64,000 bases of DNA, taken from Nocardioides abyssi. GTDB taxonomy: Bacteria; Actinomycetota; Actinomycetes; Propionibacteriales; Nocardioidaceae. The first letter of the stretch is position 1. Each line of letters starts with the position of its first letter. Under the pieces are notes generated by a model. It saw nothing but the letters and a program-made list of their open reading frames with translations, was not told where the DNA came from and ran no database searches. Below, one piece after another: positions 42,376-50,848 of this stretch. Location of the stretch: the NCBI RefSeq assembly GCF_030412915.1, contig NZ_JAUHJR010000004.1:291493-355492 (forward strand), written 5' to 3'. The position numbers and the translations under genes are program-made.

Positions 42376-43224
42376 ATGACCAGCACGGACGCCTCCCAGA
42401 CCACCCCCGCGAGCGCCCCCGGCGGCGCCGAGACGCCGAAGGAGCCGCACTGCCTCGTCGAGCAGGACGGCCACAAGCTGGTCGTGACGATGAACCGCCC
42501 GGCCTCCCGCAACGCGCTCTCCGGGGAGATGCTCGCGATCATGGAGCAGGCCTGGGACCGGGTGAACTCCGACCCGGAGATCCGGGTCTGCATCCTCACC
42601 GGGGCCGGCGGCTACTTCTGCGCCGGCGCCGACCTGAAGTCGATGTCGAAGCGGCCGCCGTCGGAGAGCTTCGAGTCCGGTGAGTACGACCCGACGGTGA
42701 TCAAGGGCCTGCTCAAGGGCTTCCGCCTCACCAAGCCGCTGATCGCCGCGGTCGAGGGCCCGGCGATCGCCGGCGGCACCGAGATCCTCCAGGGCACCGA
42801 CATCCGCGTCGCCGGCGAGTCGGCGAAGTTCGGGATCTCCGAGGCCCGCTGGAGCCTCTACCCGATGGGCGGCTCGGCGGTCCGGCTCGTGCGGCAGATC
42901 CCCTACACCGTCGCCGCCGACCTGCTGCTGACCGGCCGCCACGTCAAGGCGCCCGAGGCCAAGGAGATCGGCCTGATCGGGCACGTCGTGCCCGACGGCC
43001 AGGCGCTCGCCAAGGCCCACGAGATCGCCGACATGATCGCCGCCAACGGCCCGCTCGCCGTCCAGGCCATCCTCCGCACCATGCGCGAGTCCGAGGGCAA
43101 GCACGAGGACGAGGCCTGGAAGGACGACGCCCGCGTCGGCGCCGCCGTCTTCGCCTCCAACGACGCCAAGGAGGGCCCGCGCGCCTTCGCCGAGAAGCGG
43201 CCGCCGCGGTTCACCGCCTCCTGA
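42376..43224 (+). CDS. echA19: Enoyl-CoA hydratase EchA19-like
   Basis: Crotonase-family hydratase, 282 residues. The oxyanion-hole and substrate blocks are [26 protein letters not shown] and [15 protein letters not shown], and the catalytic region is [20 protein letters not shown]. EchA19 hydrates steroid side-chain enoyl-CoAs in M. tuberculosis. It shares a divergent promoter and KstR box with fadD19. It ends 7 bp before the stop of a convergent SDR gene. Confidence 0.88.
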   Translation: MTSTDASQTTPASAPGGAETPKEPHCLVEQDGHKLVVTMNRPASRNALSGEMLAIMEQAWDRVNSDPEIRVCILTGAGGYFCAGADLKSMSKRPPSESFESGEYDPTVIKGLLKGFRLTKPLIAAVEGPAIAGGTEILQGTDIRVAGESAKFGISEARWSLYPMGGSAVRLVRQIPYTVAADLLLTGRHVKAPEAKEIGLIGHVVPDGQALAKAHEIADMIAANGPLAVQAILRTMRESEGKHEDEAWKDDARVGAAVFASNDAKEGPRAFAEKRPPRFTAS

Positions 43225-43231
43225 GGCGTCG

Positions 43232-44044
43232 CTACCTGCCCGAGCCGGGCGCGGCGAGCGCGCCGTGCAGGGCGGCCTTGACCCGGTCCGGCAGGACCCG
43301 GGCGGCGGCGGTGATGAGCTTGTTCGGCAGGCCGGGGACGACCTGCTCCTGGCCCGCGAGCGCCGCCTCGACCCCGAGCCGGGCGACCTCGGCCGGGTCG
43401 TCCTTGCTGTCGCTCGCGCCGATCCTCGTGTCGTCCATCCCGGCTCGGTGGAAGAAGTTCGTCGCCGTCGGGCCGGGCATCAGCGCGGTGACGCTCACGC
43501 CCGTGCCGACCAGCTCGCGGCGCAGCGCCTTGGCGAAGGACTGCACGAAGGTCTTCGAGGCGCCGTAGACCGCCTCGTAGGCGTCGGGGTGCGTCGCCGA
43601 GATCGACGACGTGAACAGCAGCCGCCCGCTCCCCCGGGCCGTCATGCCGCGGACGAGGTGCTTGGCGAGGTGGACCGTCGACCGCACGTCGAGGTCGATC
43701 AGCCGCAGGTCGTCGTCGAGGTCCGTGTCGCGGAACGGGCCTCCGCTCCCCACGCCGGCGTTGAGGGCCGCGAACGCCACGGCGCGGTCCCCGATGGCGC
43801 GGTGGACATCCTCGACGCCGTCGCGGGTGGCCAGGTCGGTCCGCACCTGCTCGACCGCGGCGCCGAGCGACTGCAGCTCGGCCGCGGCGTCGTCGAGCCC
43901 CGGACCGGTCGCGACGACCAGGAGGTCGTGGCCCCGGCCGGCCAGCTGCTTCGCGATCTCCAGACCGATGCCGCTCGAGGCGCCGGTCACCAGGGCGAGC
44001 GGTCGGCCTGCCGGGTGGGCTGCGTCGTACGTCGAGGAGCTCAT
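43232..44044 (-). CDS. Short-chain dehydrogenase/reductase
   Basis: Classical SDR, 270 residues, starting MSSSTYDAAHPAGRP. The NAD(P)-binding motif is LVTGASSGIGLEIAKQLAG; the NAG motif is AALNAGVGSGG; the active-site triad is Ser in LFTSSIS and Y-x3-K in YGASKTFVQS. The C-terminal LPNKLITAAARVLPDR pattern is like DltE/YqjQ-type SDRs that act on lipids or carry an unknown substrate. It is convergent with echA19. A role in the sterol pathway is possible but not shown. Confidence 0.85.
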   Translation of the reverse strand: MSSSTYDAAHPAGRPLALVTGASSGIGLEIAKQLAGRGHDLLVVATGPGLDDAAAELQSLGAAVEQVRTDLATRDGVEDVHRAIGDRAVAFAALNAGVGSGGPFRDTDLDDDLRLIDLDVRSTVHLAKHLVRGMTARGSGRLLFTSSISATHPDAYEAVYGASKTFVQSFAKALRRELVGTGVSVTALMPGPTATNFFHRAGMDDTRIGASDSKDDPAEVARLGVEAALAGQEQVVPGLPNKLITAAARVLPDRVKAALHGALAAPGSGR

Positions 44045-44103
44045 GTCGGGCGGAGTACCCACCGACCCTTCCGCTACCCGCCCGCGCCGACCAGACTGGG
44101 CAG

Positions 44104-44271
44104 ATGACGCCCACGAACCACCGGCGGCACGACGGCCACCGGCCCGACTACACGACCCTGCCGCCCGAGGTGACGCTCGAGGAGACCGTCCGCTCCGTCG
44201 ACGCCGACCCGGTGCCGGACCCGCACGCCGGGCGCAACGTCGACCAGCACGCGGCCCTGCAGGACGACTGA
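44104..44271 (+). CDS. Small hypothetical protein (55 aa)
   Basis: Short reading frame MTPTNHRRHDGHRPDYTTLP and onward, ending DQHAALQDD, with acidic/Asp-rich composition and a PPEVTLEETVRSVD segment that looks like real coding sequence by its third-position GC. It is divergent from the SDR gene at 44044 with a 59-bp gap, where both promoters would lie. No domain is recognised. Confidence 0.5.
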   Translation: MTPTNHRRHDGHRPDYTTLPPEVTLEETVRSVDADPVPDPHAGRNVDQHAALQDD

Positions 44272-44404
44272 GCCAACGGACGACGCGGGGTGTGACGGGA
44301 CTCGCGTCGGGTCCGGCTTCGCCGCGGCGTACCTGCGGGAGGAGAGTGGAGTCTGCCGCAGCCCGCCCTCCCGGGCCTCCTGCACGCCGAGGCCGTCCCT
44401 GCAC

Positions 44405-45154
44405 GTGCCCCGCTCTCCTCTCCGCCCCGCGCGGCCGACCGGTCGCGCCCTGCCCCTGGTGCTGTCCCCTCCCTTGTTGCCTGCTGCTGCTTTCTGCTCC
44501 GTCGCCGTCACCCTCTCCCTCCTCACCCAGCTCCCCCAGGTCCACCGGGCGCTCCGCACCCGCGTCACCGACGGCCTGTCGACCGGGACGCTCGGCCTCT
44601 CGCTGCTGTGCTGCGCGTCGTGGTGCGCCTACGGCATGGCCGTCCTCGACGTCGCCCAGGTCGCCAACAACGTCGTGAACCTCGCGCTGCTCGCGCTCCT
44701 CGCCCACGCCCTCGTGCTCGCCGGCGCCCTGCGCCGCTGGCAGGGCGTCGTCCTGGTGGCCGGCTCGGTCGGCACCGCCAGCGCGGTCGCCCAGCTGACC
44801 TCGCCCGTCGCGGCCGCGACGATGGCCGCCACGATCGGCTTCGGCGCCAAGGTGCCCCAGGTCCGGGTGGCGCTCTCCGGCGCGCCGCTGTGGGGGCTCG
44901 CCCCGCTCAGCGTGGTGCTGGGCTTCGTCAGCCCCGCCCTGTGGGCCGGCTACGGCTTCGTCACGGGCGACCCGGTCGTGCTCGTCGCCAGCCTCGTCTC
45001 GGGCGCGCTGTCGGCGGTCATCCTGTGGCGCCGGCTGCCCCCGCGCCGCACCCTCGGGTCGCTCAGCACCGGCCGCCTCGGCCCGCGGGTCGCCCGGGTC
45101 GCCGCCGTCGTCGAGACGCACCTGCCGCAGGCCCGGCACCGCGCCGCGGCCTGA
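44405..45154 (+). CDS. PQ-loop (SemiSWEET-like) membrane protein
   Basis: About 249 residues with seven predicted hydrophobic segments and two PQ-loop motifs: LLTQLPQVHRALRTRVTDGL and AKVPQVRVALSGAPL. PQ-loop proteins include sugar facilitators (SWEET) and lysosomal amino-acid exporters. The start is uncertain: the GTG at 44405 gives a basic proline-rich leader, and a GTG at 44459 would remove most of it. The 133 bp before it contain no gene. The substrate is unknown. Confidence 0.75.
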   Translation: MPRSPLRPARPTGRALPLVLSPPLLPAAAFCSVAVTLSLLTQLPQVHRALRTRVTDGLSTGTLGLSLLCCASWCAYGMAVLDVAQVANNVVNLALLALLAHALVLAGALRRWQGVVLVAGSVGTASAVAQLTSPVAAATMAATIGFGAKVPQVRVALSGAPLWGLAPLSVVLGFVSPALWAGYGFVTGDPVVLVASLVSGALSAVILWRRLPPRRTLGSLSTGRLGPRVARVAAVVETHLPQARHRAAA

Positions 45155-45239
45155 CCGGTCGCTCCTCGGCACCCGCGGCGTGCGGTTGCCCACAGGGCGC
45201 CCGACCGTTGCCACCCCGGCGGTCGGGTACCGCCCGGAC

Positions 45240-45497
45240 ATGACCAGCGACCTCGAAGCAACGACCGACGACCTGCTGAACACCATCCGCGAGCTCTGGC
45301 AGCGGGCCCAGGGCGGCGACGAGCTCGCGCCCCCGGAGGGCTTCGGCCAGGCGGTGACCTCGATCAAGGACACCGACATCGCGGAGGCGACGGGCCTCGA
45401 CCTCGACCCGGTGCGCGAGTACCTCGACAACGCCGACGGCACCCAGCTCGTCGTCGGCCGCGACGGCGACACCCGGACGGTCCAGGGCCTGCTCTAG
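45240..45497 (+). CDS. Small acidic hypothetical protein (85 aa)
   Basis: An 85-residue acidic protein (MTSDLEATTDDLLNTIRELW ... VQGLL) with an amphipathic helix near the N-terminus and a short repeat-free C-terminus. The ATG was chosen because the upstream 20 codons are non-conserved and basic. It is convergent with the TetR gene (6 bp between stops). No family is recognised. Confidence 0.6.
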   Translation: MTSDLEATTDDLLNTIRELWQRAQGGDELAPPEGFGQAVTSIKDTDIAEATGLDLDPVREYLDNADGTQLVVGRDGDTRTVQGLL

Positions 45498-45503
45498 GGA
45501 CGC

Positions 45504-46052
45504 TCAGGCGTCGCCGTCCACGAGGGCCTGGACGGCGGCGCCATACCACCGGGCGACGTCCGCCGCGGGCGCCCCGGTCACCACCGGGTCCTCGAGGATC
45601 GCGACCGCCTCCAGCAGGCCGCCGACCTGGGCGGCCACCAGCCGCGCCCGCAGCCGCGCGTCGGGCCCGGTGAGCCGGGCGGCCAGCGGCGCGGCGAGCG
45701 TGGCGTCCATCGCCTCGAGCAGGTGGGCGCGCACCTGGTCGCTGTCGGTGGCCCGGATCATCGCGCGGTACGTCGTGCGGAACACGCGGCCGAGCCGGTC
45801 GTCGAGCACCAGGGACACGAGCCGCTCCCCCAACCCATCGGCCGGACCGTCCAACGCCTGCTCGAAGGCGCCCTCGACGTCGATCGTCTCGATGAAGAGC
45901 TGCTCCTTGGAGCCGAAGTGGCGCATGACCAGCGCCGCGTCGACGCCGGCCTCGGCCGCGACCGACCGCACCGACGTGGCGGCGTACCCCCCGGCCTGGA
46001 ACTGCCGCCGGGCGGCCTCCGCGATCGCCGCGCGGGTGCTGGTGCCGGTCAC
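45504..46052 (-). CDS. TetR-family transcriptional regulator
   Basis: A 182-residue TetR repressor with an N-terminal HTH (AAIAEAARRQFQAGGYAATSVRSVAAEAGVD ... HFGSKEQLF, motif at about 8-55) and a ligand-binding C-terminal domain of the AcrR/PsrA-like type. GTG start. It lies 33 bp downstream of the FadD8-like ligase on the same strand, so it probably belongs to that operon and may sense an acyl-CoA. It is too short and too different to be KstR itself by eye; not tested. Confidence 0.85.
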   Translation of the reverse strand: MTGTSTRAAIAEAARRQFQAGGYAATSVRSVAAEAGVDAALVMRHFGSKEQLFIETIDVEGAFEQALDGPADGLGERLVSLVLDDRLGRVFRTTYRAMIRATDSDQVRAHLLEAMDATLAAPLAARLTGPDARLRARLVAAQVGGLLEAVAILEDPVVTGAPAADVARWYGAAVQALVDGDA

Positions 46053-46085
46053 GCGCCGCAGGCTAGTGCGCCGCGGGCCGGTGCG

Positions 46086-47717
46086 TCAGCCGACCGCCCG
46101 GTCGCCGGTCCAGTACTGCGCGCGCAGCGCCTTCTTGTCCGGCTTGCCCAGCGCGGTCAGCGGCAGCGCGTCGGCGACGACGACCTGCTTGGGCGCCTGC
46201 ACCGAGCCCTTGCGCTCCTTGACCATCTCCTGGATCTCGGCGGTCATCCGCGCCACCGACTCCTCGTCGCGCGGCGCGTCCTCGCGCAGCACGACGATCG
46301 CGGTCACCGCCTCGCCGAACTTCTCGTGCGGCGTGCCGATGACCCCGACCTGGGCGACCGACGGGTGCTCGGCCACGACGTCCTCGACCTCGCGCGGGAA
46401 GACGTTGAAGCCGCCGGTGACGATCATGTCCTTGGTGCGGTCGACGATGTACCAGAAGCCGTCCTCGTCCTCGCGCGCCACGTCGCCGGTGTGCATCCAG
46501 CCGTCGCGGAAGGTCTCGGCGGTCGGCTCGGGCAGCTTCCAGTAGCCGCCGGCGAGCAGCGGACCCGCCACGCAGATCTCCCCCGGCTCCCCGGTCGGGA
46601 CCGGCCGGCCGTCCTCGCCGAGCAGCGCGGTGCGCAGGAACGCCGACGGGCGGCCGCACGACGACAGCCGGCGGTCGTCACCGGACACGTGGTCGTCCTT
46701 GCCGAGGTAGGAGATCACCATCGGCGCCTCGGACTGCCCGTAGTACTGCGCGAAGATCGGCCCGAACCGGTCGATCGCCTCGCGCAGGCGCACCGGGTTG
46801 ATCGCCGAGGCGCCGTAGTAGACGGTCTCCAGCGACGACAGGTCGCGGGTGCGCGAGTCCGGGTGGTCCATCAGCGCGTAGAGCATCGACGGCACCAGCA
46901 TCGTGGCGGTGATCCGCTGCTCCTCGATCGTGCGCAGCACCTCGGCCGGGTCGAACTTCGCGAGCACGTAGAGGCAGCCGCCCTTGAGGACGGTCGGCAC
47001 GAAGAACGCCGCGCCCGCGTGCGAGAGCGGGGTGCACATGAGGAAGCGGGGCGACTCCGGCCACTCCCACTCCGACATCTGGATCTGGGTCATCGTGTTC
47101 ATCTGGCGCGAGGTGCCGACGACGCCCTTGGGCTTGCCGGTCGTGCCGCCCGTGTAGGTGATCGACACGACGTGGTCGTGCGGGAGCAGCGCCGCCTCGA
47201 GCGGCTCGGGCTCGAACTCCGCCGCCTTCGCGGTCAGGTCGGCCGCCTCCGCCCGGGTGCCGGCCAGCTCCTCGGGCACGGGCCCGATGGTCAGCACCGT
47301 CGTCAGGTCCGGGCAGCGCTCGAGCAGGCCGAGCGCCCGCTCGACGAACATCGGGTTGGGGTCGATGACCAGCGTGGTGATCTCGGCGTCGTTGATGACG
47401 TAGGCGTGGTCCTCCAGCGAGCCGAGCGGGTGCAGCGACGTGCGCCGGTAGCCCTGCGTCTGCCCGGCGCCGAGGATGAAGAGCACCTCCGGCCGGTTGA
47501 GCGCCAGCAGCGCGCCGGCCGTGCCGCGGCCGGCACCGAGCGCCTCGAACGCCTGGACGTACTGGCTGATCCGCTGCGCGACCTCGCCGCCGGTCAGCGT
47601 CACCTCGCCGAGGTGCATCACGGGCTTGGTGCGGTGCTTCTTCAGCGCCGCGACCATGAGGTGGCCGTTGTGGGTGCCGAGCCGCATGAGCTCCTCTGTG
47701 GTGTGGTCCGTGCTCAT
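46086..47717 (-). CDS. Fatty-acid-CoA ligase FadD8-like
   Basis: AMP-forming acyl-CoA ligase, 543 residues. Motif SITYTGGTTGKPKGVVGTSR and later SSLETVYYGASAINPVRLRE, TKDMIVTGGFNVFPREVEDVV and LTALGKPDKKALRAQYW. The text THNGHLMVAALKKHRTKPVM resembles the FadD8 (Rv0551c) N-terminus from memory. The ATG lies in the stop of the LLM gene (ATGA). Its role in the sterol operon is not known; FadD8 itself is not a classical cholesterol gene. Confidence 0.82.
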   Translation of the reverse strand: MSTDHTTEELMRLGTHNGHLMVAALKKHRTKPVMHLGEVTLTGGEVAQRISQYVQAFEALGAGRGTAGALLALNRPEVLFILGAGQTQGYRRTSLHPLGSLEDHAYVINDAEITTLVIDPNPMFVERALGLLERCPDLTTVLTIGPVPEELAGTRAEAADLTAKAAEFEPEPLEAALLPHDHVVSITYTGGTTGKPKGVVGTSRQMNTMTQIQMSEWEWPESPRFLMCTPLSHAGAAFFVPTVLKGGCLYVLAKFDPAEVLRTIEEQRITATMLVPSMLYALMDHPDSRTRDLSSLETVYYGASAINPVRLREAIDRFGPIFAQYYGQSEAPMVISYLGKDDHVSGDDRRLSSCGRPSAFLRTALLGEDGRPVPTGEPGEICVAGPLLAGGYWKLPEPTAETFRDGWMHTGDVAREDEDGFWYIVDRTKDMIVTGGFNVFPREVEDVVAEHPSVAQVGVIGTPHEKFGEAVTAIVVLREDAPRDEESVARMTAEIQEMVKERKGSVQAPKQVVVADALPLTALGKPDKKALRAQYWTGDRAVG

Positions 47718-48757
47718 GCGAGCACCTCCGCGACCCGGCGGACCTCGTCCCCGGAACGGCAGCTGAGCAGCAGGGTGGTCACTCCGGTCTCCTCCCACTG
47801 GGCGACGCGCTCGCGCACCTCGCCCGCGGTTCCGATGATGTGCATGTCGTCGACCAGCTCGTCGGGGATGAGCGCGGTCGCCTGGTCCTTCTCGCCGGTC
47901 AGGTAGAGCTCCTGGACCTGGGCGGCCAGCTCGGCGTGGCCCATCCGCTCGAAGACCTGCTTGTGGAAGTTCTGGTCCTTCGCGCCCATGCCGCCCATGT
48001 AGAGCGCGACGAACGGCTTCATCGCGTCGATGACGGCCTGCTTGCCGGCGGCGTCCTCGACGATCTCGAGGTGGCAGGTGGCGGCGATCTCGAAGTCGGC
48101 ACGGGTACGCCGCGCGCCGGGCCGCGCGAAGCCCTCGTCGAGCCACGGCTGGTACATCCCGGCCGAGCGTGGCGTGTAGAAGATCGGGATCCAGCCGTCG
48201 GCGATCTCGGCGGTCTGCGCGACGTTCTTCGGCCCCTCGGCGCCGAGCCAGATCGGGATGTCGGCCCGCAGCGGGTGCACGATCGGCTTCAGCGGCTTGC
48301 CGAGGCCGGTCGCGCCCGGCCCGGCGTACGGCATGGGGTGGTGCGGGCCGTCGTTGGTCACCGGCGCCTCGCGGGCCAGCACCTTGCGGATGATGTCGAC
48401 GACCTCGCGGGTGCGGGCCAGCGGCTTGGCGAACGGCTGGCCGTACCAGCCCTCGACGACCTGCGGGCCGCTGACGCCCATCCCGAGCACCACGCGGCCG
48501 CCGCTGAGGTGGTCGAGCGTCAACGCGTGCATCGCGATCGAGGTGGGGGTGCGGCCCGACATCTGCACGATCGAGGTGCCCAGGCGCAGGCGGCTGGTCT
48601 CGCGCCCCCACCAGGCGAGCGGGGTGAACGCGTCGGAGCCCCACGCCTCGGCGGTGAAGACCGCGTCGAAGCCGGATTCCTCCGCCGCGGCGACGAGCTC
48701 CGCGACGCCCGTCGGCGGCTGGGCGCCCCAGTAGCCGAGCTGCAGTCCGAGTTTCAT
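47714..48757 (-). CDS. F420-type LLM-class oxidoreductase, Rv3520c-like
   Basis: Luciferase-like monooxygenase-family protein, 347 residues, probably using coenzyme F420. The ATG giving MKLGLQLGYWGAQPPTGVAE was chosen over an upstream GTG because AGGGTGG precedes it and the sequence matches the Rv3520c N-terminus from memory. Family blocks: TAEAWGSDAFTPLAWWG, VVLGMGVSGPQVVEGWYGQP and LKPIVHPLRADIPIWLGAEG. It lies beside the DUF35-ltp4-ltp3 genes as in mycobacteria, which ties it to sterol catabolism; the reaction is unknown. Confidence 0.88.
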   Translation of the reverse strand: MKLGLQLGYWGAQPPTGVAELVAAAEESGFDAVFTAEAWGSDAFTPLAWWGRETSRLRLGTSIVQMSGRTPTSIAMHALTLDHLSGGRVVLGMGVSGPQVVEGWYGQPFAKPLARTREVVDIIRKVLAREAPVTNDGPHHPMPYAGPGATGLGKPLKPIVHPLRADIPIWLGAEGPKNVAQTAEIADGWIPIFYTPRSAGMYQPWLDEGFARPGARRTRADFEIAATCHLEIVEDAAGKQAVIDAMKPFVALYMGGMGAKDQNFHKQVFERMGHAELAAQVQELYLTGEKDQATALIPDELVDDMHIIGTAGEVRERVAQWEETGVTTLLLSCRSGDEVRRVAEVLA

Positions 48758-48791
48758 GAGCGCCACCCTGGCAGACCCTTGCCGCGATTTC

Positions 48792-48805
48792 TAGAACGTG
48801 TTTCA
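48792..48805. promoter_or_regulatory. KstR-type operator between the LLM and DUF35 genes
   Basis: TAGAACGTGTTTCA contains AAC-GT-GTT and matches the KstR consensus at nearly all positions. It lies 11 bp upstream of the DUF35 start (48816) and 34 bp from the LLM start, so it can control both transcripts. It also rules out an ATG at 48798 as the start of DUF35. Confidence 0.85.
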
Positions 48806-48815
48806 CTTCCGGACC

Positions 48816-49778
48816 ATGTCCCGAACCTTGTCCGCTCCGGTCACGGTCGCCTTCGACTACACCCGGTCCACCGGCCCCGTCCTGGGTCGCTTCCTCACCG
48901 GGCTGCGCGAGAAGCGCGTCGTCGGCGTCCGCACCTCCGAGGGCCGCGTCGTGGTCCCCCCGCCCGAGTTCGACCCCGTCACCCACCAGCAGGTCGACGA
49001 CTTCGTCGAGGTCGCCGACACCGGCACCGTCACGTCGTGGACGTGGGTGCCCGAGCCGGTCAAGGGCCAGCCCCTCGACCGCCCGTTCGCGTTCGCGCTG
49101 GTCACCCTCGACGGCGCCGACGTGCCGATGGTGCACGCCCTCGACGTCACCTCCCCCGACCAGGTCCGCACCGGCATGCGCGTGCGCATCCGCTGGGCCG
49201 AGGAGCGGGTCGGCGCGATCACCGACATCGCGTGCTTCGAGCCGACCGAGGACGCCGCACCCGGTACCGCGATCAAGCTCGGCGACCTGGGCGACAACCC
49301 GGTCACCGGCGTGATCACCCCCGTCGAGCTGGACTACCTGTACGCCGCCTCGCCGGAGGAGTCGTCGTTCTACCGCGCCATCGCCGAGGGGCGGATCATC
49401 GGCCAGCGGTGCCCGACCTGCGGCAAGGTCTACGTGCCGCCGCGCAGCGCGTGCCCCGCGGACGGCACGCCGACCACCGACGAGGTCGAGCTGTCCCACA
49501 CCGGCACCGTGACGACGTTCTGCATCGTCAACGTGCCGTTCCTCGGCCAGCGGATCACGCCGCCGTACGTCTCGGCGTACGTCCTGCTCGACGGCGCCGA
49601 CATCGCCTTCCTCCACCTGATCCTCGACATCCCGGCCGAGGAGGTCCGGATGGGCATGCGGGTCCAGGCGGTCTGGAAGCCCCGCGAGGAGTGGGGCACC
49701 ACGATCGAGAACATCAGCCACTTCAGTCCCACCGGCGAGCCGGACGCGGACTACGACACCTACAAGCAGCACCTGTAA
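48816..49778 (+). CDS. Double DUF35/OB-fold protein, aldolase partner (Rv3521-like)
   Basis: A 320-residue protein with two DUF35 (OB-fold) halves: residues about 15-155 without a full Zn ribbon, and 160-320 with a rubredoxin-like CPTCGKVYVPPRSACPADG Zn ribbon. In steroid pathways DUF35 proteins pair with thiolase-like aldolases (as ChsH2-Ltp2). The next two genes are Ltp4 and Ltp3, so this is probably their partner. Start at the ATG giving MSRTLSAPVTVAFDY. Regulated by the KstR box just upstream. Confidence 0.88.
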   Translation: MSRTLSAPVTVAFDYTRSTGPVLGRFLTGLREKRVVGVRTSEGRVVVPPPEFDPVTHQQVDDFVEVADTGTVTSWTWVPEPVKGQPLDRPFAFALVTLDGADVPMVHALDVTSPDQVRTGMRVRIRWAEERVGAITDIACFEPTEDAAPGTAIKLGDLGDNPVTGVITPVELDYLYAASPEESSFYRAIAEGRIIGQRCPTCGKVYVPPRSACPADGTPTTDEVELSHTGTVTTFCIVNVPFLGQRITPPYVSAYVLLDGADIAFLHLILDIPAEEVRMGMRVQAVWKPREEWGTTIENISHFSPTGEPDADYDTYKQHL

Positions 49779-49795
49779 GGGACGGGGAGACCACG

Positions 49796-50848
49796 ATGAG
49801 AGACGTCGCCGTCGTCGGGTTCGCCCAGCGGCAGATGGAGGAGTTCGACGGGTCGCCCACGTGCGTGGAGCTGCTCGTCCCGCTCTTCGCGGAGTGCTAC
49901 GAGCAGACCGGGTGGACCCGGCGCGACATCGGCTTCTGGTGCTCGGGCTCGTCCGACTACCTGGCCGGCCGGTCCTTCTCGTTCGTCCAGGCGGTCGACG
50001 CGATCGGCGTCATCCCGCCGGTCAACGAGTCGCACGTCGAGATGGACGCCGCCTGGGCGCTCTACGAGGCCTGGCTGAAGATCCAGACCGGCGAGGTCGA
50101 CACCGCGCTGGTCTACGGCTTCGGCAAGAGCTCCGCCGGCACGCTGCGGCGCACGCTGTCGCTGCAGCTGGACCCCTACACGATGACCCCGCTGTGGCCC
50201 GACACCGTGTCGCTGGCCGGCCTGCAGGCCCGCGCCGGCATCGACGCCGGTCTCTGGGACGAGCGGGCGATGGCCGAGGTCGCCAACCGGTCGCTGACCG
50301 ACGCGGAGAAGAACGAGTACGCCATCCGGAAGGGCGGGTCGTCGGTCGAGGAGCTCCTCGCCCGACCGATGTACGCCGACCCGTTGCGCAAGCACGACTG
50401 CGCGCCGGTGACCGACGGCGCCGCCGCCATGGTGCTCGCCGCCGGCGACAGGGCCCGCGAGGTCTGCGACCGGCCGGCGTGGATCACCGGCTTCAGCCAC
50501 TACGTCGACCCGATCAGCATGGGCACCCGCGACCTCACCCGCGCCCCCTCGGCGGCCCGCGCAGCCGCCGCGGCCGGGACCGAGGGCGTCGAGGTGGCCG
50601 AGCTGCACGCGCCGTTCAGCCACCAGGAGCTCGTGCTGCGCCGCGAGCTCGGCCTGGCCGACGACGTCGTCGTGAACCCCTCGGGCGGCGCGCTCGCCGG
50701 CAACCCGATGTTCACCAGCGGGCTCATCCGCCTCGGCGAGGCCGCGAAGAAGGTCTGGCAGGGCGACGCGTCCCGGGTGCTCGGCCACGCCACCAGCGGC
50801 CCGGCGCTCCAGCAGAACATCGTGTGCACCATGGAGGGCAGGAACTGA
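49796..50848 (+). CDS. ltp4: Steroid side-chain thiolase-like aldolase Ltp4
   Basis: Thiolase-fold protein, 350 residues, without the classical thiolase nucleophile in the QCGSG context. Blocks: VAVVGFAQRQMEEFDGSP, FVQAVDAIGVIPPVNESHVE, APVTDGAAAMVLAAGDRARE and NPSGGALAGNPMFTSGLIRL. Ltp3/Ltp4 homologues are required for C24-branched sterol side-chain cleavage in rhodococci by retro-aldol (published knowledge). Its ATG follows the DUF35 stop by 17 bp; ltp3 starts inside its stop codon. Confidence 0.86.
   Translation: MRDVAVVGFAQRQMEEFDGSPTCVELLVPLFAECYEQTGWTRRDIGFWCSGSSDYLAGRSFSFVQAVDAIGVIPPVNESHVEMDAAWALYEAWLKIQTGEVDTALVYGFGKSSAGTLRRTLSLQLDPYTMTPLWPDTVSLAGLQARAGIDAGLWDERAMAEVANRSLTDAEKNEYAIRKGGSSVEELLARPMYADPLRKHDCAPVTDGAAAMVLAAGDRAREVCDRPAWITGFSHYVDPISMGTRDLTRAPSAARAAAAAGTEGVEVAELHAPFSHQELVLRRELGLADDVVVNPSGGALAGNPMFTSGLIRLGEAAKKVWQGDASRVLGHATSGPALQQNIVCTMEGRN

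Noticed and set aside
45504-46052. The TetR gene as kstR itself
   Set aside because: It is downstream in a FadD8-like operon and I see no specific KstR sequence marks; called only as a TetR regulator.
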